Below are positions 1 to 6,745 of a stretch of 14,164 nt of DNA, piece after piece. The position numbers and the translations under genes are program-made. How positions within the stretch are numbered: the stretch's first letter is position 1; each line of letters begins with the position of its first letter. Source of the stretch: JANXVV01 sp038230975. GTDB lineage: Bacteria; Planctomycetota; Phycisphaerae; Tepidisphaerales; Tepidisphaeraceae. The notes beneath the pieces were generated by a model. It worked only from the letters and a program-made list of their open reading frames with translations, was not told the origin of the DNA and searched no databases. The stretch spans positions 1-14,164 of the forward strand of contig JBBRMF010000126.1 in the NCBI GenBank assembly GCA_038230975.1, given 5' to 3'.

Positions 1-2
1 GG

Positions 3-140
3 ACGCTCCGATCCGCCGCGGAAGCCTGATGGAGTGAAGAAATCCAGAATGAAAGCGAAGTTGAACAAGCATTCAAGCTTGCAATGCGCCTATCGCCAAC
101 GAAAATTGAAACGCAGGCAATTCGCTTGTTTAAGGACTAG
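3..140 (+). pseudogene. Possible C-terminal relic of a DUF1553-like planctomycete protein, interrupted by TGA
   Basis: At the left edge one frame reads RSAAEA, then a TGA at 27-29, then 36 further codons (30-137) closed by TAG at 138-140. The peptide after the TGA is acidic and helical (WSEEIQNESEVEQAFKLAM, then RLSPTKIETQAIRLF). It resembles the helix pair 'AFxLALGRxPTxxE' near the end of DUF1553/PSD1-type planctomycete proteins. Such proteins usually continue for several dozen residues past this point, so both the stop and the short tail suggest a decayed or truncated gene. Everything upstream lies outside the window. The family resemblance is from memory of the family style and is weak; it could instead be chance reading frame in non-coding DNA. 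Confidence 0.22.
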
Positions 141-150
141 GATCACTTCT

Positions 151-174
151 GAAAAACGGACGATTTTTTCGTCC
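151..174 (-). terminator. Terminator-like hairpin facing left
   Basis: A 6-bp perfect stem, GGACGA (158-163) with TCGTCC (169-174), encloses a loop of five T. On the minus strand the second arm is followed by GTTTTTC, the layout of a Rho-independent terminator. It lies about 120 bp beyond the stop of the minus-strand gene ending at 294, so it could end that transcript. On the plus strand it follows the possible gene tail ending at 140 but has no T-tract in that direction. The stem is short, so this is only a candidate. Confidence 0.35.
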
Positions 175-185
175 TGAATCACTAA

Positions 186-208
186 CACGGGCTGAAAGCC
201 CGTGCCAC
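186..208. repeat. GGGC-type intergenic palindrome, copy 1
   Basis: A perfect 8-bp inverted repeat CACGGGCT-GAA-AGCCCGTG (186-204) is followed by CCAC. It shares its layout with the elements at 264-286 and 3210-3238: a stem carrying GGGC/GCCC, a three-base loop and a GCCAC tail. It lies in the 3' flank of the gene ending at 294. Palindromes of this style are scattered between genes in many planctomycete and verrucomicrobial genomes. Function is unknown; transcript 3'-end formation or mRNA protection are possibilities. Confidence 0.55.
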
Positions 209-263
209 GAGTTGATTCTCGAGCTCTTTCGCGGACGGAATCGTAATCTCATCAAAACCAAAA

Positions 264-286
264 CGCGGGCGAGACGCCCACGCCAC
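264..286. repeat. GGGC-type intergenic palindrome, copy 2
   Basis: CGCGGGCG (264-271) pairs with CGCCCACG (275-282) around a three-base AGA loop, with one mismatch, and is followed by CCAC (283-286). It has the same orientation and tail as the copy at 186-208, 60 bp away, and stands just beyond the stop codon of the minus-strand gene at 294. The two copies differ in stem sequence but keep the stem/loop/GCCAC plan, as expected for related degenerate elements. Confidence 0.5.
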
Positions 287-293
287 CGGAATT

Positions 294-959
294 CTATCGG
301 CTTGGTTTCGTCACGGGCTGGCTGCTCGCCTGCGTGGCGGCTTTGATCATCACCGCTGCCAGCTTGGTTTGGATCGCTGCCTCTGCTTCCTGGGAGGATG
401 TGAATTTGCCACCGGCAATATCTCCGGACACAGTCTCAAACACCTGCGTCACCTTTTTCAGGATGGAGACTTGTCGCGGCAAATTATCTTCGGCGTTGGC
501 GAAATCCCGAATCACCAACTGCCATCGTTCCTGCGATCGGTGAAACTGAATCGCCCGCGACCGACCGAGGGGCAACAGCGTGGCGGTGTCGCCCGTGATC
601 TTTAAATCGGCGCGATCGAGATGAGAGAGTTCGTCAACGCTCATCACTCCCGTGGCCGGCGGAACCCCCGCTACTCCGTAATTTGTTTTTTCCGCCTCGC
701 TCAGTTTTTTCGCGGCAAGAATCAAGTCTGAAAACGCCTGCGCCAAATCGCGCTCTTCGGCGGTCGAAGAGTAAAAAACTTTGAGTACCGCCGCCCCATC
801 CTGAGATTCAACCGCCTGATTCAGGCTCTTTAACGCCGCTTGCGGTGAACTGAGATCCGGCTCAAGACCGAGCGTTGGTATTGCGGCGCAAATGATCGCG
901 ATCCCTGCAACGGGGCGGAAAATTTTGAAGACTTTCAATCGACTCATATCAAGTGTCAT
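294..959 (-). CDS. Small exported protein of unknown function
   Basis: About 221 residues. The N-terminus (MSRLKVFKIFRP, then VAGIAIICAAIPTLG) looks like a Sec signal peptide, with basic residues followed by a hydrophobic run, so the mature protein should be outside the cytoplasm. The mature part opens with SSPQAALKSLNQAVESQDG, a pattern seen in planctomycete exported proteins where a helical segment tracks an 'amount of use' style NTF2-like or DUF domain. I cannot name a family. The rest is charged and helical with a short beta region near LKITGDTATLLPLG, and a polar tail ending QPVTKPSR. Three ATGs compete (960-962, 957-959, 945-947). GGAG stands 4 bases before the second and only 1 before the first, so I chose 959. 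It is transcribed divergently from the protease gene and may end at the hairpin at 151-174. The coding call is firm; the function is unknown. Confidence 0.75.
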   Translation of the reverse strand: MTLDMSRLKVFKIFRPVAGIAIICAAIPTLGLEPDLSSPQAALKSLNQAVESQDGAAVLKVFYSSTAEERDLAQAFSDLILAAKKLSEAEKTNYGVAGVPPATGVMSVDELSHLDRADLKITGDTATLLPLGRSRAIQFHRSQERWQLVIRDFANAEDNLPRQVSILKKVTQVFETVSGDIAGGKFTSSQEAEAAIQTKLAAVMIKAATQASSQPVTKPSR

Positions 960-1519
960 CATACTCCAACCCCACGCAGTACGGCAGAGCGCTTTGCTTC
1001 AGACTGCTTCGCAAGGTCCAATAAATATTCTTGGAATTTGGCGAATTGGGGTTGACTCGTTTAGCTGATCTTCGTAAAACGCCCGCAACACTTCAGTAAA
1101 TGACATCTCTCAATGTCGAATCCACTGACGTGTTTGATCTCTGTCGTAAGGATCCCGCGACGGTCGACGCTTCCCGAGTGCCGACTCTCGCCACTGAAAC
1201 TGGACGTCTGTCAACGTTCAACTTCAGCGGTCAGGTTTCACCTGTCTGTTACTTTCGGTCCGTGTTTTGACACTTCCGAAGTGATCCTCCATCCGCACCC
1301 GTCTTCAACGGTTTGATCCGTACCAGACGCGGAAAGCGGAAATCTCCAATTTAATCGTCGTTTGGGCTCGGTGCTTTTTCCCCCGCCCTTCTCCCTGTTG
1401 CTTTGTTTTGCGACAGCGGGCTCGCGTTGACGTTTGTCACCGTGACCCCGATCGCTGTTTCCGCGCCGTCGCAAATCGCGGTGCGCTGAAATTGTTCTCA
1501 TTTTTCAGAGGTAGTGTTG
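960..1519. other. Divergent intergenic region and probable long protease leader
   Basis: About 560 bp separate the divergent genes. It contains one sigma70-like promoter candidate at 1052-1080 facing the protease gene. It also has several very short palindromes: CAGGT-TTC-ACCTG near 1233-1245, CACTT-CCG-AAGTG at 1271-1283 and GTCAC-C-GTGAC near 1436-1446. Open frames on either strand are short, rich in Arg/Ser/Pro and lack a ribosome binding site, so I call no gene. No clear promoter for the leftward gene was found. If the promoter candidate is right, the protease mRNA has a leader of about 430 nt. Confidence 0.5.
1052..1080 (+). promoter_or_regulatory. Candidate sigma70-type promoter for the S8 protease gene
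   Basis: TTGACT (1052-1057) and TAAAAC (1075-1080) are separated by exactly 17 bases. The -35 matches 5 of 6 consensus bases and the -10 matches 4 of 6. It lies in locally A/T-richer DNA pointing toward the protease ATG at 1520, with no other gene between. Confidence 0.35.
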
Positions 1520-3187
1520 ATGGCCAAAAACAAGACCAAGAACATTGTCCGCGAATTGACCTCCGCGTCGTTCGACACTTCATTTGATGTTGAAGTGCTC
1601 GAAAGCCGGCAGTTTCTTTCCGCCGCTCCGTGGAGCACGCAGGACAAGCAGATTGGTCTGGATGTGGCCGCTCAAAATTATCCCAGCATCACCGGCGCTG
1701 GTCAGACGGTGGTGATTATCGACCAGGGCGTCGATTACAACCATCCAGCCCTTGGCAACGGGTACGGCAACAAAATTATCACCTCCTGGAACTTCAACAC
1801 GGGCAACTACGATACTTTCCCCTCAGACGGCGATGCGCATGGCACGGGCACCAGCGGTCAAATCGCCGCTGACCCGCACGTTGTTGATGGGTTGCTCTAT
1901 CAGGGCGTCGCTCCCGGCGCAAAGATTATCTCACTTCGAGCCAGCGGCACGTACCACATGCAGGAAGCGCTGAATTGGGTGATCGCCCATCGCACGCAAT
2001 ACAACATCGTCGCGCTCAACTACCTCGATCAGGCGGGCTCGGATGAAACACAATTTGTCGGCCAATTGCAGACCCTGCACGATGCAGGTGTGTTCATGGC
2101 CGGTGCGGTGGGTAATTACGGGCCGGGCCCCGCATATTCGCATATCAATAATCTGATTCACAATGTCGGATCGGTGAATCCATCGGATCAACTGAGCAAT
2201 TTTACACCGCGTGGGCCCGCTCTGGATTTTGTCGCGCCGGCAGAGAATATTGAGGTCACCTGGTACTACAGTGGAATTCATGCCGACCTCCCCAGCTATG
2301 GCACCAGTTGGGCCAGCCCGCAGGTGACGGGTGCCGCAGCACTCGTCAAGCAGGTGAATTCGAAATTTACCGCAGACCAGGTCTTCCAGATACTTCGAGA
2401 TAGCGCGACATATGTTTATGATTCCTATAGCAACGCGAACTACGCGCGCTTGAACGTGCCGGCCGCCATCGGCCTGGCTTATCAGCGAAGTGGTCAGGCC
2501 AAGGGCAATCCAGTGACGGCTCGACCTCCCGTCACCGTTCCTCCAGTTGTCAGCAATCCGACTCCGGCACCAAAACCCGCGCCGGCTCCCGCACCGAGGG
2601 CAATTGCCAAACCTGCCATCGTTACGGCGGCAACGAATCCGCAGCAGCAATCCCCTTTCACGGGCAACCCCTTCGCTACTTCCACCCGAATCAGCGCCGC
2701 GAACTACGACAATGGCGGTGAAGGACTCGCATTCCACGATACCACCGCCAACAATGAAGGCGGCGATGCCTATCGCAATGGTTCTGTTGATACGACATGG
2801 AGCGCTTCACAGAACACCGAGATCGTCGGCTGGGCCCACGCGGGCGAGTGGATGAACTACTCGTTCAGTGTCGCCAAAGCCGGCACGTATGCGTTCTTCG
2901 CTCAAACGGCAGCGGTCGGTTCAGGCGGTAAGTTCCACGTTGAAGTCGACGGCAAGAAAGTGGGCGGGTCGATCACCGTGACGAACACCGGGACGTGGGA
3001 TAACTACGCCACGGAAACCGTGAAAGGCCTGAAGCTCAAAGCCGGCAAGCACGTCTTCCGAGTCGTGATGGAAAAAGCCGGAACCTCAGGTTTCGTCGGC
3101 AACTTCAACTGGTTCTCCATCGCCCCGGCGGAAGCACTCAACGCCCTGACCGGCACCAAGGCCACTGCGGCGAAAAAACGACGATAA
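1520..3187 (+). CDS. Secreted subtilisin-like serine protease (S8) with C-terminal CBM6-type module
   Basis: About 555 residues. The catalytic domain (about 40-320) has the S8 triad: Asp68 in VVIIDQGVD, His107 in DAHGTGTSG and Ser263 in GTSWASPQVTG, with the oxyanion Asn199 in AVGNYG. It should hydrolyse peptide bonds outside the cell. The His block reads HGTGTSG where most subtilases have HGTHVAG. A Pro-rich linker (about 335-380) leads to a CBM6-type domain (about 382-535; ANYDNGGEG, GWAHAGEWMNY, FNWF), which likely binds glycan, and a basic tail AAKKRR. Ahead of the protease there is no hydrophobic signal peptide and no I9 propeptide. Instead a basic start leads to VEVLESRQFLSAAP (25-38), the planctomycete LEPR-XLL-like motif. 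GTG 1514, TTG 1517 and ATG 1520 are in frame; AGAGGT lies 7 bases before the ATG, so ATG is preferred. A perfect palindrome follows the stop by 22 bp. Confidence 0.9.
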   Translation: MAKNKTKNIVRELTSASFDTSFDVEVLESRQFLSAAPWSTQDKQIGLDVAAQNYPSITGAGQTVVIIDQGVDYNHPALGNGYGNKIITSWNFNTGNYDTFPSDGDAHGTGTSGQIAADPHVVDGLLYQGVAPGAKIISLRASGTYHMQEALNWVIAHRTQYNIVALNYLDQAGSDETQFVGQLQTLHDAGVFMAGAVGNYGPGPAYSHINNLIHNVGSVNPSDQLSNFTPRGPALDFVAPAENIEVTWYYSGIHADLPSYGTSWASPQVTGAAALVKQVNSKFTADQVFQILRDSATYVYDSYSNANYARLNVPAAIGLAYQRSGQAKGNPVTARPPVTVPPVVSNPTPAPKPAPAPAPRAIAKPAIVTAATNPQQQSPFTGNPFATSTRISAANYDNGGEGLAFHDTTANNEGGDAYRNGSVDTTWSASQNTEIVGWAHAGEWMNYSFSVAKAGTYAFFAQTAAVGSGGKFHVEVDGKKVGGSITVTNTGTWDNYATETVKGLKLKAGKHVFRVVMEKAGTSGFVGNFNWFSIAPAEALNALTGTKATAAKKRR

Positions 3188-3209
3188 TACGAGCGGCGGA
3201 TTTGATTTT

Positions 3210-3238
3210 AGTGGCATGGGCATCCTGCCCATGCCACT
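3210..3238. repeat. GGGC-type palindrome, copy 3, downstream of the protease gene
   Basis: A perfect 13-bp stem AGTGGCATGGGCA (3210-3222) with TGCCCATGCCACT (3226-3238) and a TCC loop lies 22 bp after the protease stop. TTTTA precedes and TTT follows it, so it could act as a weak terminator in both directions. The stem carries GTGGC/GCCAC and GGGC/GCCC as in the copies near 186 and 264, suggesting one dispersed element type. Confidence 0.6.
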
Positions 3239-3259
3239 TTCATCCATCAACGCCAACGA

Positions 3260-3288
3260 TTGACGCTACTACTTTACACAGCGATGAT
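3260..3288 (+). promoter_or_regulatory. Candidate promoter for the dehydrogenase/SDR operon
   Basis: TTGACG (3260-3265; 5 of 6 to the -35 consensus) and GATGAT (3283-3288; 4 of 6 to the -10) have a 17-base spacer and lie 55 bp before the ATG at 3344, downstream of the palindrome that may end the protease transcript. It is the only well-spaced pair I see in this gap. Confidence 0.28.
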
Positions 3289-3343
3289 CAGCGACGATCA
3301 CCGTGTCCCATTAAAGTTAGCGTTCTGAATCGAAAGGCGCTTG

Positions 3344-5905
3344 ATGCCCTCCGCATTGTTGATTTCGGTCGTTCGTCAACTTTCTTCAAGAGTCTTAATA
3401 CTCGCAGGACTTTGCTGCATAACGCGATGTTCGAGCGCGGAAATTCCGCTCGCACCGCAATCTCCGGATGGATCGGTGAAGGTTTCGCTATTCGCCGGCG
3501 AACCTCAGATCGTCACACCGATCGGAATCACCGTCGACGCGCAAGGCCGCGTATTTGTGATCGAATCGAATTCGCACTTTCGCCCGAAAGATTATCACGG
3601 CCCCGCCACCGACCGCATTCGCATTCTGCACGACCCGAAAAACACCGGGCATGCGGACGAAATAACGACGTTCTACGAAGGTGAAAACTACCTGATGAAT
3701 CTCGTCGCCGATCGGGATGGTTCAATCCTGGTCTCCTCCCGCAATGAGATTTTTCGACTTGTCGAAAACACCAGCGCCGAAGGGAAGCCTCAGAAAATCA
3801 CGCTCGCGAAACTCGATACGGCTGGGAACTATCCCCATAACGGGCTGCATGGTCTCGCATTGGCCGCCGACGGAAGCATCTACTTTGGCATCGGTGAAAA
3901 CTCCGGCACTCTCTGGACTCTGAAGGGAACGGACGGCAAATCCATCAGCGATGACAAAGGTGCTGGCGCCGTCTTCCACATCGATTCAACAGGACACAAT
4001 CTCGAAATGGTTGCTCGCGGATTTTGGAATCCGTTTGGAATGGGGACAGATCCCACTGGCAATGTGTGGGCCGTGGATAACGATCCGGATGGTCGGCCAC
4101 CTTGCCGTTTGGTTCAGGTGGTTCCTGGTGGAGATTACGGCTACGAATATCGCTACGGCCGCACCGGCATGCATCCTCTTCAGGCCTGGGATGGTGAATT
4201 GCCCGGCACGCTGCGGATGGTTGCTGGCGTGGGTGAAGCCCCTTGCGCGGTTCGATGGCAGCAGGATCGCTTGCTGGTCAGCAGTTGGCGCGACCATCAA
4301 GTTCAGAGCTATTCCCTCACGCCGCGCGGAGCTTCGTACACCGCCGAGATGCAACCCCTGCTGGTCGGCACGGATGATTTTCGTCCTGTCGGTTTAGCCA
4401 CGGCACCGGATGGATCGATGTACGTCACCGACTGGGCATCGGGCAGCTATTCCGTCAACGGCAAGGGCCGCGTGTGGAAGTTGACGTTTGCCAAAGCCGT
4501 TGCTTCCAAAGATTCAAAGCCGACCCCCGCGATGTTGCATGCCGCCGAATCACGCCAATCCAAAGATATCCCGGCGTTGATCGCCACGCTCGATGATCCG
4601 GATCCCACAACCGCGCAAGCCGCCCAGTTTGGCCTATCTCGCCTTGCGGAATCTGAGAGGGTCAATTGGAACTCGCTCACCACCGCGCCGCAGCGGATCG
4701 GATTGTTGGCTGCATTGCTTTGGCGCGGCAGCGGATTCCAAGCGTATTTGAATGACGCCCTGAAAGATCCTGATGATCGCGTTCGCCAGATGGCCGTCCG
4801 TGTCATCGCTGAAAAAGACGTGAAAGAAGCTCGACCGCAGTTGGAGCAATTACTTCAATCGGATGTCATGTCCCCCCGCCTGCTCGGCATGACGATCGCG
4901 GCCATCGGTCAACTGGATGGGGACAAAACCGGCAAGATCGATGCTAAGAAAATCAACGCCGTGCTGTTGTCGCGCATGAATGCTGCCGGTGCCAACGATT
5001 TGACGAAAGCCGTCGCGCTTCATCTGCTGATGCCCACGCATCCGCGGATTCCGATGAGTCAGATGGCGGCATTTCTTCAATCTCCAACCCCGCAGCTTCA
5101 GCTTGAAACCGTACGATATTTAAACGGCGATACTGACTCGGCCAGATATCCACTGCTTTCGGAGGTGGCGGCGAATGCGAAACTGGATTCGCGCCTCCGC
5201 GCCGAAGCCGTGCTTGGACTGGCCGAAGATGCCGCCGCTCGATTTGATCTGTTGGTTGAACTCGCAGCGGGAAAAGACGCTTCATTGCGACAGGAAGCCT
5301 TGCGATCACTGCGTGCTCTTACGACGAAGTTCACCGGACCGCAGCAGGAACAGATCAGACAGTTGGCGACAAAATACCCGGCCGATTCAGAGTTGATCCA
5401 ACGCCTGCTCGGTCAACCCGCAGCGGCCCGTCCATCGGAATCGGAGACCAGTGCCTGGCAAAAAATTCTAGATCAATCTCCGGGAGATCCAGAGGCGGGC
5501 CGTCGCATTTTCTTTCATCCTTCCGGCCCCGGTTGCTTTCGATGCCACATGATCGAAGGGCGAGGTCGCGCGATCGGGCCGGATCTTTCGATGATCGGTC
5601 ACTCGCAGAGCCGCGAGCATGTGCTGGAATCCATCCTCACCCCGAGCCGTGAAATCGCCCCGCTGTTCACTTTCTGGACAGTCACCACGAAGGATGGCAA
5701 AAAAATTGATGGCATTCTTCTTCGCCGAGACGGTCAATCGAAAGAAGTTTACGTCGATGCCAGCGGGATCGAAGTCATGGTGCTTGAAAAAGACATCGTC
5801 GACCGCAAAATCCGTAAGGAATCGATCATGCCCGATGGCCTGATTCAGAGTCTGACCGATCAGGAACTTCGCGACCTGCTCGCGCTGTTGATTCAAAAGC
5901 GATAG
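3344..5905 (+). CDS. Planctomycete-type membrane-bound dehydrogenase-like protein: beta-propeller, HEAT repeats, c-type haem domain
   Basis: About 853 residues with an N-terminal hydrophobic export segment (ALLISVVRQ, VLILAGLCCI), so probably periplasmic or membrane-associated. Residues about 40-385 form an NHL/SGL-like propeller of the 'membrane-bound dehydrogenase' type (TIGR02604 style): VTPIGITVDAQGRVFVIE, GLALAADGSIYFG, GFWNPFGMGTDPTGNVWAVD, VGLATAPDGSMYVTDW. Residues about 395-690 are helical HEAT-like repeats (IATLDDPD, LKDPDDRVRQMAVRVI). The C-terminal 130 residues match the Pirellula/Verrucomicrobium haem-binding domain (TIGR02603 style): CFRCH at 731-735 binds haem c covalently, followed by GRAIGPDLSMIG and LESILTPSREI. 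The usual inference is sugar or alcohol oxidation passing electrons to the haem, but the substrate is unknown. TTG 3341 is also in frame; AAGG stands 6 bases before ATG 3344, which I prefer. The SDR gene follows after 15 bp, so the two are probably co-transcribed. Confidence 0.9.
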   Translation: MPSALLISVVRQLSSRVLILAGLCCITRCSSAEIPLAPQSPDGSVKVSLFAGEPQIVTPIGITVDAQGRVFVIESNSHFRPKDYHGPATDRIRILHDPKNTGHADEITTFYEGENYLMNLVADRDGSILVSSRNEIFRLVENTSAEGKPQKITLAKLDTAGNYPHNGLHGLALAADGSIYFGIGENSGTLWTLKGTDGKSISDDKGAGAVFHIDSTGHNLEMVARGFWNPFGMGTDPTGNVWAVDNDPDGRPPCRLVQVVPGGDYGYEYRYGRTGMHPLQAWDGELPGTLRMVAGVGEAPCAVRWQQDRLLVSSWRDHQVQSYSLTPRGASYTAEMQPLLVGTDDFRPVGLATAPDGSMYVTDWASGSYSVNGKGRVWKLTFAKAVASKDSKPTPAMLHAAESRQSKDIPALIATLDDPDPTTAQAAQFGLSRLAESERVNWNSLTTAPQRIGLLAALLWRGSGFQAYLNDALKDPDDRVRQMAVRVIAEKDVKEARPQLEQLLQSDVMSPRLLGMTIAAIGQLDGDKTGKIDAKKINAVLLSRMNAAGANDLTKAVALHLLMPTHPRIPMSQMAAFLQSPTPQLQLETVRYLNGDTDSARYPLLSEVAANAKLDSRLRAEAVLGLAEDAAARFDLLVELAAGKDASLRQEALRSLRALTTKFTGPQQEQIRQLATKYPADSELIQRLLGQPAAARPSESETSAWQKILDQSPGDPEAGRRIFFHPSGPGCFRCHMIEGRGRAIGPDLSMIGHSQSREHVLESILTPSREIAPLFTFWTVTTKDGKKIDGILLRRDGQSKEVYVDASGIEVMVLEKDIVDRKIRKESIMPDGLIQSLTDQELRDLLALLIQKR

Positions 5906-5920
5906 TGCTTCGAGGATTAC

Positions 5921-6700
5921 ATGGCATACACGGGTTTCGATATTTCGAATAAAGTCATTCTTGTTACCGGCGGCACGAGCGGGATCGGCCGGGAGATCGC
6001 GCTTGGTTGTGCGGCGGCTGGCGCGAAGGTCGTCGCGGGTTCTACGAATCCGGACAAAGTCGCGGCGATCAAGAAAGAGCTCGGTGGCAATTGTGACGGG
6101 GTGCAGATCGACGTTGCCGACGTCAAGAGTGTGCAGGCGGCGGTCGATTACACATCGAAAAAGTACGGTCGAATCGACGGCATGGTCAACGCCGCCGGGG
6201 TTATCAAGCGCGTTGCATCCATCGACATGGACCCAGCCGACTTCGAGCGAATCGTGCGAGTGAACCTGGTCGGCAATTTTATCGTCTGCCAGGCAGTGGC
6301 CCGGGTGATGAGAGATCAACCCGCGAATGAAAAAGGGCTTCGCGGCGCGATCGTGAACATCGCCTCGCTGAATAGTTTTATCTCATTGACCGAAGTGCTC
6401 GCCTACGCGTGCAGCAAAAGCGGTGTGATGGGTCTGACGCGCGGGTTGGCCAATGAATGGGCACCGCTGGGCATTCGCGTAAATGGCGTTGCCCCCGGTG
6501 TTTTCCCCACGGATTTGAATCGGCCATTGATCGAAGGCACGCCCCGCGGTGCATGGCTCAAGCAGCACACGCCGCTCGGAAGGTTCGGTAGTGCCGATGA
6601 GTTGGTCGGTGCCACGATCTACCTGCTAAGCCCGTGTGCGAGCTATACCACTGGCGAAACGATTGTTGTCGACGGTGGGTTCCTTGCCAAAGGCGTGTGA
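5921..6700 (+). CDS. Short-chain dehydrogenase/reductase, KduD/gluconate-5-dehydrogenase-like
   Basis: 259 residues, the usual length of a classical SDR. It should interconvert a hydroxyl and a keto group using NAD(P)H in the cytoplasm. Visible motifs are the Rossmann loop TGGTSGIG (16-23), NAAG (90-93), the structural Asn115 in VNLVGNF, and the catalytic triad Ser149 (NIASL), Tyr162 and Lys166 (YACSK). The segment ANEWAPLGIRVNGVAPGVF followed by TPLGRFG resembles the KduD/gluconate-5-dehydrogenase group, which acts on keto-sugar acids, so a sugar-acid substrate is likely but not proven. GAGG stands 5-6 bases before the ATG. It lies 15 bp after the haem/propeller gene, consistent with an operon for oxidation of a sugar derivative. 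The enzyme family is firm; the substrate is inference. Confidence 0.92.
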   Translation: MAYTGFDISNKVILVTGGTSGIGREIALGCAAAGAKVVAGSTNPDKVAAIKKELGGNCDGVQIDVADVKSVQAAVDYTSKKYGRIDGMVNAAGVIKRVASIDMDPADFERIVRVNLVGNFIVCQAVARVMRDQPANEKGLRGAIVNIASLNSFISLTEVLAYACSKSGVMGLTRGLANEWAPLGIRVNGVAPGVFPTDLNRPLIEGTPRGAWLKQHTPLGRFGSADELVGATIYLLSPCASYTTGETIVVDGGFLAKGV

Positions 6701-6708
6701 TTTCTAAT

Positions 6709-6738
6709 CCCCTCTCTCTGGTACTCCGGGGGGAGGGG
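6709..6738. repeat. G/C-rich REP-like hairpin between convergent genes
   Basis: CCCCTCTCTCTGG (6709-6721) pairs with CCGGGGGGAGGGG (6726-6738) around TACT; 11 of 13 positions are Watson-Crick and two are G-T. It fills most of the 45 bp between the SDR stop and the stop of the converging permease gene, so it could end both transcripts, although there is no T-tract. It is a single unit of the same type as the pair at 7894-8039, without the TTAGGGTGAGGGG tail. Confidence 0.6.
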
Positions 6739-6745
6739 ACCGGAT

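Noticed and set aside
1113..1316. A 67-codon plus-strand frame in the long intergenic region
   Set aside because: There is no Shine-Dalgarno sequence, its composition is rich in Ser/Arg/Pro, and a minus-strand frame over the same area is no better, so it looks like chance.
1931..2737. A 268-codon minus-strand frame
   Set aside because: It is antisense to the S8 catalytic domain and linker; its Arg/Gly/Ile-rich translation is a mirror of the real gene.
3202..3684. A 160-codon plus-strand frame overlapping the start of the propeller/haem gene
   Set aside because: It runs through the palindrome and into the dehydrogenase gene in another frame; the translation is Arg/His-rich with no domain, while the other frame shows clear family motifs.
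5468..6319. A 283-codon minus-strand frame
   Set aside because: It is antisense to the haem-domain end of one gene and the catalytic half of the SDR, both with clear motifs; the translation has no family signal.
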